The notes beneath the pieces were generated by a model. It saw only the letters and a list, made by a program, of their open reading frames with translations, ran no database searches and was not told the DNA's origin. The position numbers were made by a program, and so were the translations under genes. From Prevotellaceae bacterium (GTDB lineage Bacteria; Bacteroidota; Bacteroidia; Bacteroidales; UBA932), in contig JAITOI010000213.1 in assembly GCA_031289995.1 (NCBI GenBank), positions 1 through 6,081 of the forward strand: 6,081 bases of DNA, in the 5' to 3' direction. Shown here piece by piece: positions 3,820 through 6,081 of this stretch; the first letter of the stretch is position 1; the number at the start of each line of letters is the position of its first letter.

Positions 3820-5476
3820 ACATCCCCTCGCTAAATTTTCCCAGCGCCTTGTACCTCCCGTAGAGCTGCATGTAGGCGGCGTGGTTGTTGGTATTGGGCA
3901 CGTACTCGGCGGTGAAGCCTTGCCCCATGGCCGCCTGCGCATCCTCCACCTTTTCGTACACGCCCGCCACCACTGCGGCAAACATGGACGCACCAAAAGC
4001 GCAAGCCTGCTCCGTCTTGCAGACCTTGATGGGCATGTTGAGCACGTCGGCCAGCGTTTGCATCACGAAGGGCGACTTGAGCGAAATGCCGCCGATGGCA
4101 ATCACGCTGTCGATGGGGATTCCCTCGCTCACAAAGCGGTCGACAATGGCCTTCGAGCCAAAGGCGGTGGCCTCGACCAGCGCACGGAAAATGAGCGGTG
4201 CTGTGCTGCCCAAGCTCAGCCCGCTGATGGTGCCGGTGAGCTGCTGGTTGGCGTCGGGCGTGCGGCGGCCGTTGAGCCAATCGGTGCCCACGAGCAGGCT
4301 GTCGGCAACGGGTATTTGGCTTGCCTCCGCCGCCAGCGCGGGGATAATGCCAGCAAGGCTTTCGTCCACCAGCTGCTGGCGCGTGGCGGCGTCCACAAGG
4401 GTAGTTTTTGCCAGCAAGTTTTCGATGGGGAAGGCGAGCACTTTTTTGAACCATGCGTACACGTCGCCAAACGCGGACTGCCCCGCCTCCAGCCCCACCA
4501 AACCTGGGATTACCGAGCCGTCCACCTGCCCGCAAATGCCGCGGATGAGCCTGCTGCCAATCTCGCTATGGCTGGCCACCATTACGTCGCAGGTGGACGT
4601 GCCGATGACGCGCACAATGGCTCGCGGCTTGATGCAGGCGCCCACCGCGCCGTGGTGGCAGTCGAACGCGCCCACTCCCACCGCCACATTTTGCGGCAGC
4701 CCGAGGCGCGAAGCCCAGTCGCCGGTAAGCGTTCCGGCCTTGTGGTTGCTGGGGTAGGTGTGCGCAAAAAGGTGGCTGCGGTAGCCCGCCAGCAGCGGGT
4801 CGAGGGCGGTGAGAAAGGCCTCGGAGGGCAGGCCTCCCCAGCTCTCGTGCCACATGGCCTTGTGGCCTGCGGCGCATCGGCTTCGCGCCAGCTGCTCGGG
4901 TGCGGTGTTGCCGGTGAGCAAGGCTGGGAGCCAGTCGCAGTGCTCCACCCAGGAGTAGGCGACGCGGCGCAGAGCTTCGTCCTCGCGCAGCACGTGCAGC
5001 ACCTTTGCCCACACCCACTCCGAGGAGTAAATGCCGCCTTCGTAGGCCGTATAGTCCACGTCCCATCGCTTGGCCAGCGCGTTGATTTCGGCGGCCTCGG
5101 CAATGGCAGTGTGGTCTTTCCAGAGCACGAACATGGCGTTGGGGTTATCGGCAAATTCGGGCAGCAGCGCGAGCGGCGTGCCGTTTTTGTCGGTGAGCAC
5201 GGGCGTGCTGCCGGTGGTGTCGAACGAAATGCCCACCACGCTTTGCGCCACTTCGGGCGAACATTTTTTGAGCGCCTCGCCGATGGAATTTTCCATTGCC
5301 TCCACGTAGTCGAGCGGATGCTGGCGGTAGCGGTTGGCCTTGGGGTCGCAGTAGCGGCCGGCCTTCCAGCGCGTGTAGTAGTGCACAGCGGTGGCGCACT
5401 CCTGTCCGGTGAGCGCGTCCACCACAATGGCGCGGCACGAATCGGTGCCGTAGTCTAAGCCAATTACATATTGCAT
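3818..5476 (-). CDS. araB: L-ribulokinase
   Basis: The 552-aa product is near the usual AraB length (about 560) and is colinear with the E. coli enzyme as I recall it. Landmarks: LDYGTDSCRA (7-16) in the first ATPase phosphate loop; DTTGSTP (86-92); EFADNPNAMFVLWKDHTA (107-124), which is characteristic of AraB within the FGGY kinases; GGIYSSEWVWAK (147-158); AGHKAMWHESWGGLP (203-217); GAFDCHHGAVGA (269-280) with the likely catalytic Asp 272; VIGTSTCD (290-297); GLVGLEAGQSAFGD (325-338); NGRRTPDAN (402-410); IAIGGISLKS (459-468), the FGGY C-terminal loop. It phosphorylates L-ribulose with ATP to L-ribulose 5-phosphate in cytosolic L-arabinose breakdown. The window shows no araA, araD, transporter or regulator, so the gene may be alone here. 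It converges on the toxin operon. No Shine-Dalgarno is visible; the -7 box is about 50 bases upstream. Confidence 0.95.
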   Translation of the reverse strand: MQYVIGLDYGTDSCRAIVVDALTGQECATAVHYYTRWKAGRYCDPKANRYRQHPLDYVEAMENSIGEALKKCSPEVAQSVVGISFDTTGSTPVLTDKNGTPLALLPEFADNPNAMFVLWKDHTAIAEAAEINALAKRWDVDYTAYEGGIYSSEWVWAKVLHVLREDEALRRVAYSWVEHCDWLPALLTGNTAPEQLARSRCAAGHKAMWHESWGGLPSEAFLTALDPLLAGYRSHLFAHTYPSNHKAGTLTGDWASRLGLPQNVAVGVGAFDCHHGAVGACIKPRAIVRVIGTSTCDVMVASHSEIGSRLIRGICGQVDGSVIPGLVGLEAGQSAFGDVYAWFKKVLAFPIENLLAKTTLVDAATRQQLVDESLAGIIPALAAEASQIPVADSLLVGTDWLNGRRTPDANQQLTGTISGLSLGSTAPLIFRALVEATAFGSKAIVDRFVSEGIPIDSVIAIGGISLKSPFVMQTLADVLNMPIKVCKTEQACAFGASMFAAVVAGVYEKVEDAQAAMGQGFTAEYVPNTNNHAAYMQLYGRYKALGKFSEGM

Positions 5477-5524
5477 ACGGGTTGTAAAAATTTAGTGGAT
5501 AAAAACTTTGATTTTTTGAGCGGC

Positions 5525-5532
5525 CAAAGGTA
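5525..5532 (-). promoter_or_regulatory. araB: -7 box TACCTTTG of araB
   Basis: The minus strand reads TACCTTTG, an exact TAnnTTTG match, about 49 bases before the araB ATG. No TTTG -33 box is seen; the upstream region is occupied by the A/T-rich tail of repeat copy C, which ends within about 10 bases of this box. I see no operator-like dyad for an arabinose regulator. Confidence 0.6.
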
Positions 5533-5542
5533 GGAAAAAAGT

Positions 5543-5719
5543 GGCTATTTTTTTTGAGGTGCTATTCACGGCGGCGATATGGATAACATGTCAAGCGTCC
5601 TGCCGTGCGCACGGGTGAAGGGCGTTCCCCGAAGGAGGCCTGTGTTCCGTGCGCAAAATACGCACAGGTATCGCTGGCTACTAAGGTTGCCTGACAAAAT
5701 AAGGTTTTACAATGGGTTG
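5543..5719 (-). repeat. Left arm of a long inverted repeat; contains dispersed repeat copy C
   Basis: On the minus strand this arm shows the same landmarks as copies A and B: TGCGCACGG, ACACAGGCC, TTCGGGG, CACC, the palindrome CCGTGCGCACGG (5603-5614), then GAATAGCACCTC and an A-run. Between the palindrome and GAATAGC it has about 26 extra bases that A and B lack. The inner part, 5676-5719, matches the reverse complement of 5871-region sequence up to 5914 at about 39 of 44 positions. The arm extends to the edge of the araB promoter. Confidence 0.75.
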
Positions 5720-5861
5720 GACAGCGGCATGGAACCTCATTTTCACCTAATATTCTTCAACAAAACAACCTCAGTAGCCATGATAACGTATGATTCTCAA
5801 CCTCATTACCTCCTTAAATTTGTAGAGATGTGGCACACCGCGTCTGTACTGTTGCCAAGCT
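5720..5861. other. Spacer of the long inverted repeat, no gene seen
   Basis: About 140 bases separate the arms. The spacer holds a further copy of the arm motif (ACCTCAGTAGCC at 5768-5779, compared with ACCTTAGTAGCC at 5903-5914) and a -7-like TAAATTTG at 5815-5822. An open frame at 5579-5890 crosses it but has no recognisable domain and runs through the inverted repeat, so I do not call a gene. Confidence 0.5.
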
Positions 5862-6017
5862 CAACCCATTGCAAAACCTTATTTTTGTAGGCGACCTTAG
5901 TAGCCAAGGATGCGTGTGTGCGTCTTGCGCACGGAGCACAGGCCTCATTCGGGGAAAAAGCTACACCCGTGCGCACGGCAGTACAATTGGAATAGCACCT
6001 CAAAAAAAGATTTAGCC
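5862..6017 (+). repeat. Right arm of the long inverted repeat; contains dispersed repeat copy B (5921-6017)
   Basis: The inner segment, about 5862-5914, mirrors 5676-5719. Copy B (5921-6017) aligns directly with copy A at 1135-1230 over its full length, including CGTCTTGCGCACGG, CACAGGCCT, TTCGGGG, CTACACCCGTGCGCACGG, ATTGGAATAGC and an A-run followed by AGCC. Copies B and C are head-to-head mirror images, so the whole 5543-6017 interval could fold into one long hairpin. Confidence 0.75.
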
Positions 6018-6081
6018 GAAAAAAATGGCTTTTTTTTTTGAGATGCTACCATGCAGGGCAACCGCAACAAAATTTTAAGCG
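6018..6081 (-). repeat. Possible start of a further, reverse-oriented repeat copy at the right edge
   Basis: GGC plus a T-run and TTTTTGAGATGCTA at about 6028-6048 mirrors the tail of copy B (TAGCACCTCAAAAAAA) and resembles the outer end of copy C (TTTTTGAGGTGCTA, 5551-5564). From the shared TTTTTGAG both sequences run 47 bases to an AAGCG, where the window ends. The middle of that stretch is poorly conserved, so this is tentative. Confidence 0.35.

Noticed and set aside
3881..5458. 525-codon open frame on the plus strand opposite araB
   Set aside because: It is antisense to a clear L-ribulokinase along almost its whole length, has no recognisable domain, and long antisense frames are expected opposite GC-rich codons.
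5815..5822. TAAATTTG as a promoter inside the inverted-repeat spacer
   Set aside because: No gene follows, no -33 box is seen, and a six-base consensus is expected a few times by chance in a window of this size.
5579..5890. 103-codon open frame in the araB upstream region
   Set aside because: It runs through the inverted-repeat arm and the spacer, the frame is not kept in the other repeat copies, and no domain is recognisable.
5830..6015. 61-codon open frame over repeat copy B (and a similar 65-codon frame at 1012-1209 over copy A)
   Set aside because: The translations share pieces only because the DNA repeat is shared. Insertions and frame changes between copies argue against coding.
6051..6081. 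ATG at 6051 with ten open codons to the right edge, possibly a gene start
   Set aside because: It is too short to judge, has no TAnnTTTG box nearby, and the surrounding bases resemble the end of another repeat copy.

Overview
The window looks like a chromosomal piece of a Bacteroidetes (probably Bacteroidales-like) bacterium. Several genes are preceded by the Bacteroidetes -7 box TAnnTTTG, sometimes only 5-25 bases before the start codon. Shine-Dalgarno sites are absent, two TonB C-terminal-domain proteins are present, and the intergenic gaps are packed with short repeats. Genus cannot be decided from the sequence. No rRNA, tRNA, transposase gene or CRISPR array is visible.

Layout: (1) 1-961, minus strand: the first 320 codons of a secreted or periplasmic protein built from repeated TonB C-terminal-like domains; it runs off the left edge. 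(2) 962-1400: a divergent intergenic region with small hairpins, two copies of a dispersed repeat (called A and D here) and an 11-bp tandem repeat. (3) 1401-2153, plus: a short TonB-like protein with one membrane helix. (4) 2154-2451: a repeat-filled gap with a TGCGAT-type array, an 81-bp perfect-but-one palindrome and an 8-bp TTCAAATC array that stops three bases before the next gene. (5) 2452-2913, plus: folK (HPPK, folate synthesis), whose last codons merge into another tandem array. (6) 3034-3754, plus: a zeta-toxin-type P-loop kinase followed by an overlapping 50-aa partner gene, probably a toxin-antitoxin pair, closed by a strong hairpin terminator. (7) 3818-5476, minus: araB, L-ribulokinase, convergent with the toxin pair. 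(8) 5477-6081: the araB promoter and a long imperfect inverted repeat made from two head-to-head copies (C and B) of the same repeat seen at 1135-1230; no convincing gene.

The genes do not form one pathway. The two TonB-type proteins are divergently transcribed and may share a cell-envelope role. folK follows the second TonB-type gene on the same strand and may be co-transcribed. The toxin pair and araB look like independent units. The most unusual content is the repeat family A/B/C/D: its conserved tail sits directly upstream of the -7 box of two unrelated genes (the TonB-like gene and araB), which suggests a dispersed element that contributes to promoters.
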